A DNA stretch of 8,623 nt, taken from NCBI GenBank assembly GCA_041179245.1, contig JBEGTT010000157.1:1-8623 (forward strand), read 5' to 3'. Shown piece by piece: positions 1 through 6,364 of the stretch. Source of the DNA: JBEGTT01 sp041179245 (GTDB lineage Bacteria; Pseudomonadota; Gammaproteobacteria; Burkholderiales; Rhodocyclaceae). The translations under genes and the position numbers were made by a program. A model generated the notes under the pieces. That model had not been told where the DNA came from, made no database searches, and was given only the letters and a program-made list of their open reading frames with translations. The stretch's first letter is position 1, and each line of letters starts with the position of its first letter.

Positions 1-1
1 A

Positions 2-109
2 GAGCAACGAATCCAAGCGGCTGCATTTGCAGGGTTTATGTCCAGATTTACTAAGGTGTTAGAAAAATGGGACGGTGACGGTATGCCAGAACAAAGGGTG
101 GTTGCATGA
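2..109 (+). CDS. 3' end of an upstream phage gene (partial)
   Basis: The frame is open from the left edge to a TGA at 107-109 and gives 35 residues ending in ...MPEQRVVA. The ATG of the next gene (106-108) overlaps this stop as ATGA, the usual sign of translationally coupled phage late genes, which is the main reason to believe the frame. The visible peptide (EQRIQAAAFAGFMSRFTKVL and onward) is amphipathic and carries no motif I recognise. From its position it is probably a tail or morphogenesis gene, but most of the protein lies outside the window. Confidence 0.6.
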   Translation, partial: EQRIQAAAFAGFMSRFTKVLEKWDGDGMPEQRVVA

Positions 110-1020
110 GTGCAATCCTTAAAGTTCTGAAGCCTTTAAGCATTACGAATGCGGTATTGCAATCATCAAACGTTCCTGAGAATGATTACACAGAGTATTC
201 ATTAACTATTCCGTATGCCCTTGGCGATCGCGTAATTGTTGCCGCTGATCATTCAATTTATGAGTCTTTGGCGGCTGCAAATCTGGGTAACGTCCCATCA
301 AGTTCCCCCCTTAAGTGGGTAAAGGTTTCGGCGACTAATCGTTGGAAGATGTTTGATAGTTCAAACACAACTGCCACAACAAAATCGAGTTCAATTGTTG
401 TAACGCTGATTCCTGGCCAAGTTATTAACGCGGTTGGATTCGTCAATGTTCAAGGCGCTAGTGTTCGCGTGCAGATGAATGACAGCGTTGATGGGCTTGT
501 ATACGACAAGACGGTAACGCTTCAGGCACCGCCAGATAACGCGAATTGGTACAGCTATTTTTTTGACGAGATCAAGTACATCACTAGTGCGAAGTTCACT
601 GCATTACCAAGCTATCGAAATGCCACGCTGACGATCACGATTAATCCGGTGCCGAATAAGGCTGCATCCTGCGGGACATGCCTTATTGGAAAAACGGTGG
701 AAATTGGCCGAGGTATTCGGCGGGGTGCACAAGTTGGGATTACTGACTACTCGCGCAAAGAGAGGAACTCTTGGGGTGATATCACGCTGGTTCAGAGAGC
801 GTACTCGAAGAAATCGACCATTTCGATGCTGCTTAACAAAAAGGAGGTTGATTACCTCAATGAGTCATTTTTCCCATCAATTAGAGCCATGCCAACCCTT
901 TGGATAGGCGGTGACACTTACGACTCTATGACTATTTTTGGGATCTACAAAGATTTTTCTATCACGATCCAGTATGCATCCTTGGCTGAGTGCAGCCTTG
1001 AAATTGAGGGGCTAACCTAA
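106..1020 (+). CDS. phage tail-associated structural protein (304 aa)
   Basis: The start ATG overlaps the stop of the preceding frame as ATGA, and the stop overlaps the next start as TAATG, so the gene sits in a packed late operon. Residues about 35-75 (PYALGDRVIVAADHSIYESL, then NVPSSSPLKWVKV) resemble the short carbohydrate-binding-like modules (type 5/12 flavour) found on phage tail proteins: a tyrosine/tryptophan-rich strand pair ending in W-x-KV. The middle is beta-rich and contains a CGTC pair (about residues 188-191). The C-terminal half (R-K-E-R-N-S-W-G-D-I) looks like a conserved phage structural segment. There is no signal peptide or membrane helix. A position just before the fibre genes suggests a tail-tip, baseplate or fibre-attachment protein. 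The specific function is inferred from context only. Confidence 0.65.
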   Translation: MSAILKVLKPLSITNAVLQSSNVPENDYTEYSLTIPYALGDRVIVAADHSIYESLAAANLGNVPSSSPLKWVKVSATNRWKMFDSSNTTATTKSSSIVVTLIPGQVINAVGFVNVQGASVRVQMNDSVDGLVYDKTVTLQAPPDNANWYSYFFDEIKYITSAKFTALPSYRNATLTITINPVPNKAASCGTCLIGKTVEIGRGIRRGAQVGITDYSRKERNSWGDITLVQRAYSKKSTISMLLNKKEVDYLNESFFPSIRAMPTLWIGGDTYDSMTIFGIYKDFSITIQYASLAECSLEIEGLT

Positions 1021-1787
1021 TGACAATTGCAACGACGATTTCTTTACTGCCGACACCGCCATCACGCGCTAATTCACCCGCAGAGTTTGAAACCAAATCA
1101 GATGCTCTATTTGTTGCACTTCCAAATTTAGTAAGTGAAGTTAATCGTTTGGTTCCTGAGATAAATCAGGCAACCACGGCGATTAATTCATCCAAACAGG
1201 CGGCGGCTTCGAGTGAGCAATCTTCTTGGGATGCTGCAGCGCAGGCGGGTCAGAAGCTATTGCTGGCAACACAGCAGGCGCAACTTGCGACGACTAATGG
1301 AGCTGAACAGGTTGGTTTGGCCACCGCCCAGGCTGTTATATCTACCCAAAAAGCGGCGCTGGCCACGGACAAGGCGACAGCAGCACAAACTGCACTTAGT
1401 TCAATTGCCCAGCTGATCAACTTGTTTGGTGATCGCTATCTTGGGCCTCATGCAGCTGATCCGCTTAAAGACAACGACGGCGATCCGCTGCAGGTCGGGG
1501 CTGTTTATATAAATACGACTAGCGGGGTTATCCGGTTTTATTGCGCTAGTGGTTGGGTGCAGGGGATATCAGTTATTGCAGGTGTTTCTGCCCTAAATGG
1601 TCTTCAGGGTGACCTTGCCCTAAAGACAATTAACGGTCAGCCCCTAACCGGAGCTGGAGATATCCCAATCACGGTTGATACGGTAGTTGGTCTTGCCCAA
1701 GTGGTAGATAACTTGGTGTCCACAAGGTTGAATCAGATGCAGCAGCAGTTAAACACGATGTCATCCCTGGTGTATGCCGGGTTGTAA
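1020..1787 (+). CDS. phage tail fibre protein (255 aa)
   Basis: The N-terminus (LLPTPPSRANSPAEFETKSD) has the sequence style seen at the start of many phage tail-fibre proteins. Residues about 40-135 are a long Ala/Gln/Thr/Ser-rich stretch with heptad-like spacing, likely a trimeric coiled-coil shaft. Next comes a segment FGDRYLGPHAADPLKDNDGD followed by GAVYINTTSGVIRFYCASGW, a widespread fibre module (YLG..A.DP..DNDG...G..Y.N...). Then comes ALNGLQGDLALKTINGQPL with TGAGDIPI, the common 'NG..L.G.GDI' fibre repeat. The start overlaps the previous stop by one base (TAATG). It likely forms an adhesin shaft on the virion, with the next gene possibly supplying the tip. Family assignment is by motif recognition, without a database search. 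Confidence 0.75.
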   Translation: MTIATTISLLPTPPSRANSPAEFETKSDALFVALPNLVSEVNRLVPEINQATTAINSSKQAAASSEQSSWDAAAQAGQKLLLATQQAQLATTNGAEQVGLATAQAVISTQKAALATDKATAAQTALSSIAQLINLFGDRYLGPHAADPLKDNDGDPLQVGAVYINTTSGVIRFYCASGWVQGISVIAGVSALNGLQGDLALKTINGQPLTGAGDIPITVDTVVGLAQVVDNLVSTRLNQMQQQLNTMSSLVYAGL

Positions 1788-1799
1788 TTAGGAGGTTAT

Positions 1800-2729
1800 A
1801 TGTCTAGTACGAGCTTAACGGATTTTAGGAATCAATTTTTATCTAAGGTTAAGAGCCGATTGGTGGGTTTTGATGTGTCTAACTCGAGTGATTCTGATTT
1901 GATCATTCAGTCTGCGTTGCTAAAGGGTTTTGATGCAGTCAGTCGATTTGATGCAATTACACCTGAAGCTGTTTCGCCGTTAGAGCTGATGACGGGATCT
2001 GAGTTGGAGTTGTATTTAGGCGATGCGAGTAATCGTCAGAGTTTTGAACTGGTACTTTCATCGCCAGAAGCGATGAAAGCAATCGCGTCGTCAGTCGGCG
2101 CGATGGGTGCGTTAAGCACTAGTTCAAAAGCAATGACCGCACTTGCTGCGAGCAGCACAGCAATGACCGCACTTGCTGCATCTTTGAATGCGAGAACGGT
2201 ACTCTTTGCAAATGCGACTGCCATGTCCACATTGAGCGGTAGCTCAATGGCCATCGCAAAGATGGCATCCGGCGCGGCGGGGCTTGATCCGACAAGCTGG
2301 GCAGACATGGTGGCGTTGGCAGCATCAGCGACGGCGATGAGTGCGTTGGCAGCATCAGCGACGGCACTAGCAGCAATGAATGCTTCTGATACAGCAATGA
2401 ACGCACTGTATGCGTCCCCGCTAATTACAAAAACAAGCTATGGGTCAGGGGCAACGTGGGCAACTCAAACGACAATTCGCACGGGTATTGGCTTATTTGT
2501 GCGGCTTACTTCAAAGGCTGGTTGTGCCGGATGGGGTGAAGGTAACGTTTCTAACGAGCAGATGACGTATGACGGAACGAACGTTTTGTACGCGGAGCGC
2601 AATGCCAATCCATATAACCACACGGCTCTAACTTCAACACCTCGGTTGCCAATACGTCGCTTCGCATCATCCCTGTCCTATCGGGGTTACATGGCTATCG
2701 AAGTCGCATTTATCCCATTGACCGCTTAA
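1800..2729 (+). CDS. repeat-rich phage tail fibre / tail-tip protein (309 aa)
   Basis: A strong ribosome-binding site (AGGAGG, 1790-1795) precedes the ATG by 4 bases. Residues 1-85 form an N-terminal domain that ends near LYLGDASNRQSFELVLSS. Residues about 88-207 are decapeptide repeats of the form S-x-x-A-M-x-A-L-A-A, and residues about 208-309 are a Gly/Tyr/Trp-rich beta domain (SYGSGATWATQTT through EVAFIPLTA) that looks like a receptor-binding tip. The layout of capsid-proximal domain, repetitive shaft and C-terminal head is typical of host-recognition proteins. It follows the coiled-coil fibre gene directly and precedes a candidate assembly gene. The repeats are imperfect at protein level but two pairs are near-identical in DNA, suggesting recent expansion. 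Confidence 0.65.
   Translation: MSSTSLTDFRNQFLSKVKSRLVGFDVSNSSDSDLIIQSALLKGFDAVSRFDAITPEAVSPLELMTGSELELYLGDASNRQSFELVLSSPEAMKAIASSVGAMGALSTSSKAMTALAASSTAMTALAASLNARTVLFANATAMSTLSGSSMAIAKMASGAAGLDPTSWADMVALAASATAMSALAASATALAAMNASDTAMNALYASPLITKTSYGSGATWATQTTIRTGIGLFVRLTSKAGCAGWGEGNVSNEQMTYDGTNVLYAERNANPYNHTALTSTPRLPIRRFASSLSYRGYMAIEVAFIPLTA
2061..2420 (+). repeat. 30-bp coding tandem repeat (decapeptide array)
   Basis: About twelve imperfect ten-residue units (consensus S-x-x-A-M-x-A-L-A-A) lie inside the fibre gene. Exact DNA copies 30 bp apart include CAATGACCGCACTTGCTGC at 2131 and 2161, and a 23-bp match starting GCGTTGGCAGCATCAG at 2313 and 2343. The period of exactly ten codons keeps the frame, so copy number can change without breaking the gene. 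Confidence 0.85.
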
Positions 2730-2738
2730 GGATTAATT

Positions 2739-3179
2739 ATGAACACACTGATTTTTGATGCTCTTTCACGCCGTTGTATTGGTTCTATTGATGGGGACAA
2801 GGCAGCTTTTAATGGTGATGGCGTTCTACTAGACGTTGATATGTTGCCTGAAGGCTTGAATCTGGATGATCTAGCAAGCTTGTTTCTGTCAGACGATGGT
2901 GTAAGCGTTACTCAGGACACAACCGTGCTGCTAGAGCGCACAAAAGCTGCCAGAAAAACACGAATCAAGTCCGAGGCGGCCCTCATGATTGAAGCATTGG
3001 ATTGGCGCTTGGCACGTGCCCGTGAGCGTGCTGAGGCTGGCGTTACTGGCGTTGAAACAGTGGCAGATGTGCTGGCCATGCGTGAAGCAATCCGTGTTTC
3101 ATCAAGTCAGGCCGAGGCTGCAGTAAATGGCCTAACCGACTTGGCCAGCGTTCAAACTTTTACTTGGGCTGTTAATTAG
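2739..3179 (+). CDS. putative phage tail-fibre assembly/chaperone-like protein (146 aa)
   Basis: The ATG follows an AAGGA ribosome-binding site (2728-2732) and lies 9 bp after the fibre gene stop. Residues 1-65 are a small acidic domain (MNTLIFDALSRRCIGSIDGD). Residues about 68-125 are a basic helical stretch (LERTKAARKTRIKSEAALMI, then WRLARARERAEAG), and the last residues end in TFTWAVN. A helical C-terminal segment finishing with an aromatic tail, encoded right after a fibre gene, is the pattern of small tail-fibre assembly proteins, but no diagnostic motif is seen. It could equally be an unrelated small tail protein. The role is inferred from position. Confidence 0.55.
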   Translation: MNTLIFDALSRRCIGSIDGDKAAFNGDGVLLDVDMLPEGLNLDDLASLFLSDDGVSVTQDTTVLLERTKAARKTRIKSEAALMIEALDWRLARARERAEAGVTGVETVADVLAMREAIRVSSSQAEAAVNGLTDLASVQTFTWAVN

Positions 3180-3186
3180 TAAAAAG

Positions 3187-3267
3187 ACGGTGCGATCTGA
3201 AAAGGTGCGCTAACACCTAATCAGACCACCTCCCGCAGTCACAGCCTGCGTTTAGCCGAGGCACCGT
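3187..3267 (+). ncRNA. candidate branched structured RNA upstream of com
   Basis: Three nested or branching helices are visible. P1 pairs ACGGTGC (3187-3193) with GCACCGT (3261-3267). P2 pairs TCTGA (3196-3200) with TCAGA (3221-3225) and, across a symmetric AA/AA internal loop, AGGTG (3203-3207) with CACCT (3214-3218). P3 pairs CGCAG (3234-3238) with CTGCG (3246-3250) over a 7-nt loop. All pairs are perfect Watson-Crick, giving a three-way junction that fills most of the 133-bp gap between the tail genes and the Com-like gene. No U-run follows, so it does not look like a terminator. Its function is unknown. A leader bound by the zinc-finger protein encoded just downstream is one possibility. 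Confidence 0.4.
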
Positions 3268-3289
3268 GCCGTGTACACAGCGGGCCGAA

Positions 3290-3306
3290 GCCTACACGCA
3301 ATAGGC
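3290..3306 (+). promoter_or_regulatory. small hairpin just before the com start codon
   Basis: GCCTA (3290-3294) pairs with TAGGC (3302-3306) over a 7-nt loop and ends 6 nt before the ATG at 3313. The only weak purine stretch that could serve as ribosome-binding site (AATAGGC) is inside this stem. This could limit translation of the downstream gene, but the stem is short. Confidence 0.3.
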
Positions 3307-3312
3307 ATAAAC

Positions 3313-3486
3313 ATGAAAGAGGTACGTTGTACTAGCTGTAATAAAAAGCTGGCTGAAGGGGAATACACCAAGATGTCAATCAAGTGCCCACGCTGTGGCC
3401 ACTTAAATCAACTGAAGGCCGTTGAGCCTCATTTACTTGCACGTCAGGTGCAGAAAGTGAGACCCAATGAGCCAACTGCTCAATAA
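3313..3486 (+). CDS. com: Com-like zinc-finger regulator of phage DNA modification (57 aa)
   Basis: Residues C6-x2-C9 (RCTSC) and C25-x2-C28 (KCPRCGH) form the four-cysteine zinc site of the Com family, whose Mu member is a small RNA-binding protein that unmasks translation of the mom modification gene. Length and N-terminus (MKEVRC) fit the family, which is why 3313 is chosen. A GTG at 3271 in the same frame, with GAGG 9 bp upstream, is the alternative and would add 14 residues. The 3' end overlaps the start of the adenine methyltransferase by 20 bp in another frame, so the two are probably co-translated, and a DNA-modification gene is the expected target. Mom itself is not present. Regulation of the methyltransferase by this protein is inferred. 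Confidence 0.8.
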   Translation: MKEVRCTSCNKKLAEGEYTKMSIKCPRCGHLNQLKAVEPHLLARQVQKVRPNEPTAQ

Positions 3487-4285
3487 CAATCCGGTAAATC
3501 CAATCATTCCTTGGCTGGGTGGGAAGCGACGGTTAGCTGACAAGCTGATCCCGCTTTTCCCGCAGCATGAATGCTATGTCGAGCTGTTCTGTGGCGGTGC
3601 AGCCCTCTACTTTTTAAGGCAAGTTCCAGCGCCCGCTGAGGTACTGAATGACATCAACGGCGAGTTGGTGAATCTGTACCGAGTTGTACAAAACCACTTG
3701 GAGGAACTGGTCAGACAATTCAAGTGGTCATTGTCATCACGCCAGGTGTTTAAGTGGGCACAGATGACTCGGCCTGAAACCCTGACTGATATTCAGCGTG
3801 CTGCACGATTCTTTTACCTTCAACACCATGCCTTTGCTGGGAAGGTCAGTGGTCAGACATTCGGTACTGCGACTACAGCACCATCCGTTAATCTGCTGCG
3901 AATTGAAGAGAATCTATCATCAGCTCATCTTCGCTTGGCCAGTGGCACAACGGTCGAGAACCTTCCTTGGGATGATTGTCTGACTCGGTATGATCGCCCC
4001 CACACGTTTTTCTATGCTGATCCACCGTATTGGGAGACTGAAGGTTATGGTGTTCCGTTTGAGTGGGAACAATACTTAAAGCTGGCCAGCATGATGAAAA
4101 GCTGCAAGGGAAAGATGATGGTTTCGATTAACGATCATCCTGCGATTAGGGAGTGTTTTGACGGTCTAGTCTTCCATGAGCTGGGTATCAAATACAGCGT
4201 TGGTAATACCCACGGTAAGCCTAAGGAAAGTGGTGAGCTAGTGATTACGAACTATGAGCCAACGGTGATGGGCGGATTGTTCTAA
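3467..4285 (+). CDS. dam: phage DNA N6-adenine methyltransferase, D12/Dam class (272 aa)
   Basis: It transfers a methyl group from S-adenosylmethionine to adenine N6 in DNA. Motifs in order are PWLGGKRRL (residues 15-23, motif X), ELFCGGAAL (39-47, AdoMet-binding motif I), an ND pair at 61-62, and FFYADPPYW (181-189) holding the catalytic DPPY of motif IV. Length (272) is normal for the D12 class, and the order X-I-target region-IV is that of the alpha group. The start overlaps the com-like frame by 20 bp and lacks a strong ribosome-binding site, in keeping with coupling. It is the last prophage gene here. Its likely role is protecting phage DNA from host restriction or marking DNA for regulation. 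The target sequence cannot be read from the protein, so 'dam' is a class label and not a claim of GATC specificity. Confidence 0.88.
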   Translation: MSQLLNNNPVNPIIPWLGGKRRLADKLIPLFPQHECYVELFCGGAALYFLRQVPAPAEVLNDINGELVNLYRVVQNHLEELVRQFKWSLSSRQVFKWAQMTRPETLTDIQRAARFFYLQHHAFAGKVSGQTFGTATTAPSVNLLRIEENLSSAHLRLASGTTVENLPWDDCLTRYDRPHTFFYADPPYWETEGYGVPFEWEQYLKLASMMKSCKGKMMVSINDHPAIRECFDGLVFHELGIKYSVGNTHGKPKESGELVITNYEPTVMGGLF

Positions 4286-4312
4286 ATCTAATGTTTTTGG
4301 CCTGTTTGCTCT

Positions 4313-4346
4313 GTGCCAAATAAAGTGCAAAACAGTGCCAAATAAT
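4313..4346 (+). repeat. GTGC-type short direct repeats, candidate phage recombinase arm sites
   Basis: GTGCCAAATAA occurs at 4313-4323 and again, exactly, at 4335-4345, with a third degenerate unit GTGCAAAACA (4325-4334) between them. Spacing of the perfect copies is 22 bp, two helical turns. Short direct repeats of this kind just inside a prophage end commonly serve as arm-type binding sites for tyrosine integrases. They lie 28 bp after the last phage gene and about 110 bp before the integron's distal attC. The role is inferred; the attachment core itself is not identified. Confidence 0.45.
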
Positions 4347-4381
4347 TCGCGCGGTTACAAGTAGCGGCAATTAAGAGATTC

Positions 4382-4410
4382 TTACCGCCCCAAGGGGTTG
4401 GCGGCGGTAA
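4382..4410. other. strong hairpin with one bulged base in the phage-integron gap
   Basis: TTACCGCC (4382-4389) pairs with GGCGGTAA (4403-4410), and CCAA (4390-4393) with TTGG (4398-4401) over a GGGG loop, leaving C4402 unpaired. Neither strand has a T-run after the stem, so a standard intrinsic terminator is not supported. There are no GTTRRRY-type cores at its base, so it is not an attC either. The rest of 4286-4458 holds only the GTGC repeats and an 11-bp odd palindrome (AAACCGGGTTT, 4448-4458). Confidence 0.4.
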
Positions 4411-4458
4411 AAGACAAAAAGATATTTCCAGTGAAAATTCAGCGCCTAAACCGGGTTT

Positions 4459-4521
4459 GTCCAACAACCGGTTCAGATCGTGGCTCGCTTCGCGATCACG
4501 ATCTAACCTTAATCGTTGGGC
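4459..4521 (-). other. attC: attC site of the restriction-modification cassette
   Basis: On the minus strand the site runs from R'' GCCCAAC (4521-4515) to R' GTTGGAC (4465-4459). L'' GGTTAGATCGTG pairs with L' CACGATCTGAACC, leaving a single extra G unpaired, the strand-marking extrahelical base of attC sites, with a short terminal loop. At 63 bp it is as compact as attC sites of mobile integrons. It overlaps the last codons and stop of the methyltransferase (4509-4511). R'' is the complement of the core that starts this same cassette (GTTGGGC), as expected for an intact cassette. Confidence 0.88.
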
Positions 4522-5654
4522 GTTTTTAGTTGCTTTGCTAGCTTGAAGCCTATTGTTTCTGCAAGTAATACAGGAACCGCGTTCCCAATTTGACGCATAG
4601 CTTCACCCCAAGCACCCTTGATGACAAAATCATCGGGAAAGGTTTGTATTCGCTTTGCTTCAAAAGTCGTTAGGTATCGAACGCTTCCATCATTGAAGCG
4701 AATCATGTTTTCCCCGCCTGGAACCCCGTGCCCACCGGCTTTGATTGTTTTTGATGGCCAATCAAAATCACTACCTGTGTGTCCTGTATATGTACGCGCA
4801 CCATCTCGAAATATGTGGTCGACTATTCCATGATCTGATTTTGGGTCTGGCGTATCAAATAAAGCGTCACGCATGGTTTGCCATGGCAATAATTCTGGCT
4901 CAAACATTCCATACTTGTCTTTTAGTCGAGATATTTTTTCTCTCAGTGGCGCGTCTAAATCAGGTTGCAATAGTTTGGGTACTTTGTGGCGCTCCCAGTA
5001 CTCGCCTGTTACATACATATCCCAGAGAAGCCTATCTTCTGTGTGTGTTTCAATAGGGAATGACCAAGGTAATGAAATGTCAGCTCTTGTTCCGACAATT
5101 ACAACCCGCTCTCGTGTTTGTGGTACGCCATAGTCTGCGGCATTTATTAGTTTGAACTGAACGTTGTATTTTTTACCAGCGTAGGAAACCCTGTCAATAT
5201 TGCGAAGTTCATCGAGGTGGCTTTTCCAGTTTGTGCTATTACCAGGCATAAAATCCGGGTAACTTAATCTGAGGATTATGTATTCAAAATACTCAGAAAA
5301 AGTTTGGCGAAGCAGGCCTTTTACATTTTCAAATACAAATGCTTTTGGTGCGAGTTTTTCTATAGCACGTATGGCGTATGGAAACATGTCTCGGTTGTCT
5401 TGGTCTGCTCCGTGTTTTCCGCCCAGTGAAAATGGCTGGCATGGAGGACCTCCTGCAACAATGTCAATATCCTCAAGGCTGTCTAAATCAAAATCTTTTA
5501 TGTCGCCAAAGAAGACTCGTGTAGGGTCGAAATTCTCAGAAAGCGATTCACACGCATGCTTATTAAACTCCACAAATGCTGTATGCTCGAATCCAGACAA
5601 TTCCAAGCCTTTTGCCAGACCGCCTGCACCTGAAAAAATTTCAAGAGTCCTCAT
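4509..5654 (-). CDS. C5-cytosine DNA methyltransferase, Eco29kI-type (381 aa)
   Basis: It methylates cytosine C5 within the sequence cut by its partner endonuclease, protecting host DNA. Motif I FSGAGGL (residues 7-13), motif IV GGPPCQPFS with catalytic Cys72, motif VI ENV (109-111), motif VIII QTRERV (179-184), a target-recognition region, motif IX (YLTTFEAKRIQTFPDDF) and motif X (RQIGNAVP) are all present in order, so the enzyme looks intact. The start at 5654 begins MRTLEIFSGAGG, as the family does, and forms an ATGA overlap with the endonuclease stop. A longer frame to 5732 would run deep into the endonuclease gene and is unlikely. Length matches M.Eco29kI (about 382 aa). In the Eco29kI system the endonuclease also comes first, and the methylase has its own promoter inside that gene; the same may hold here. 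The stop lies inside the cassette attC. Confidence 0.9.
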   Translation of the reverse strand: MRTLEIFSGAGGLAKGLELSGFEHTAFVEFNKHACESLSENFDPTRVFFGDIKDFDLDSLEDIDIVAGGPPCQPFSLGGKHGADQDNRDMFPYAIRAIEKLAPKAFVFENVKGLLRQTFSEYFEYIILRLSYPDFMPGNSTNWKSHLDELRNIDRVSYAGKKYNVQFKLINAADYGVPQTRERVVIVGTRADISLPWSFPIETHTEDRLLWDMYVTGEYWERHKVPKLLQPDLDAPLREKISRLKDKYGMFEPELLPWQTMRDALFDTPDPKSDHGIVDHIFRDGARTYTGHTGSDFDWPSKTIKAGGHGVPGGENMIRFNDGSVRYLTTFEAKRIQTFPDDFVIKGAWGEAMRQIGNAVPVLLAETIGFKLAKQLKTPND

Positions 5655-6298
5655 TTCGCCGATCCCAACTTGTTGAGATGAATGCGAATATTGGAAATTA
5701 TGGCGTCTTTTTCGGCATGTTCCCCATTGCACTTATTTGCCCAAGCTCTGCCCTCATGTATGACGTCCCAATCTGATTTTGCTTGTTCATATCTACCGCT
5801 TCCGGGGTCGTGATTTCCAAATCCATCAACGGCAGTATTCCAGAGCGGTTTATTTAGTTTGATGAGGGCAGCCTCAATTGTGCTAATCATGTCTGAGCCT
5901 TCCTCTTCAAAAATGACGAAGCGGCACATGAAATCATCAAGCGCCAGTTCGGCACCAAGGGTAATGCTCCTTCCATGCTCTCGGAGACGACCGATGAGTT
6001 CGCGAGACTGATTTTGTGCGTTGTCAGATGAGCGTGCTTGCCTCCATCCTTTTGGAACGGCTTTGCCCACGTAGATTGGATAGCCATATGAAAGGCGGTT
6101 TAGCTCGGCGTACCGTTTGTACAAAGGATTGCTACCTGTGTAGTAGAGCGCGTACACCCCTGTTCCAAGAAAAGATTCTGGCGGAGGAAGCGTGTGGACA
6201 GGCGTGCCATTAAAGAACCTTACCGCATCTTTAACCAGTTCGGCAAAGGCATCGTTTCTATAAACATGCTCACTTCGATCAAATGCTTGCGGTTTCAT
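5651..6298 (-). CDS. Eco29kI-type GIY-YIG restriction endonuclease (215 aa)
   Basis: This is a type II endonuclease of the GIY-YIG superfamily. GVYALYY (residues 47-53) and YPIYVGKA (73-80) are the two signature strands. The residues known to be catalytic in Eco29kI occupy the same numbers here: Tyr49, Tyr76, Arg104, His108, Glu142 and Asn154. The length is also essentially identical (214-215 aa). Eco29kI cuts CCGC^GG; the same or a close specificity is inferred. The start at 6298 is kept because it reproduces this numbering, although no clear ribosome-binding site precedes it. The stop overlaps the methyltransferase start as ATGA. The gene sits 66 bp inside the cassette boundary (core 6365-6371) and probably depends on read-through from the integron promoter or on a cassette promoter. 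All catalytic residues are present, so the enzyme is likely functional. Confidence 0.92.
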   Translation of the reverse strand: MKPQAFDRSEHVYRNDAFAELVKDAVRFFNGTPVHTLPPPESFLGTGVYALYYTGSNPLYKRYAELNRLSYGYPIYVGKAVPKGWRQARSSDNAQNQSRELIGRLREHGRSITLGAELALDDFMCRFVIFEEEGSDMISTIEAALIKLNKPLWNTAVDGFGNHDPGSGRYEQAKSDWDVIHEGRAWANKCNGEHAEKDAIISNIRIHLNKLGSAK

Positions 6299-6364
6299 GC
6301 GGTGCCATTTCCAGAATCAGGGAGGTTGATTTTCTCATGGCGCGACGATTATGTCGAAGCTGAC

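Noticed and set aside
2036..2406. Two long antisense open frames opposite the tail fibre repeats
   Set aside because: They arise from the alanine-rich 30-bp repeats read backwards. They have no ribosome-binding sites and low-complexity products.
4382..4410. Intrinsic terminator for the phage or the restriction cassette
   Set aside because: The hairpin is strong but no T-run follows on either strand.
4286..4458. A further cassette beyond the last attC
   Set aside because: A cassette starting at GTTGGAC would need an R'' reading GTCCAAC on the minus strand to the left; none is seen, and phage genes follow immediately.
4618..5676. Several plus-strand open frames opposite the methyltransferase gene
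   Set aside because: They lie fully antisense to a gene with all family motifs and show no recognisable protein features. Antisense RNAs are known for Eco29kI, but none can be shown here.
5655..5732. Upstream extension of the methyltransferase start to 5732
   Set aside because: The added residues (MQWGTCRKRR...) are out-of-frame endonuclease sequence. The family N-terminus starts at MRTLEIFSGAGG, which also gives the ATGA coupling.
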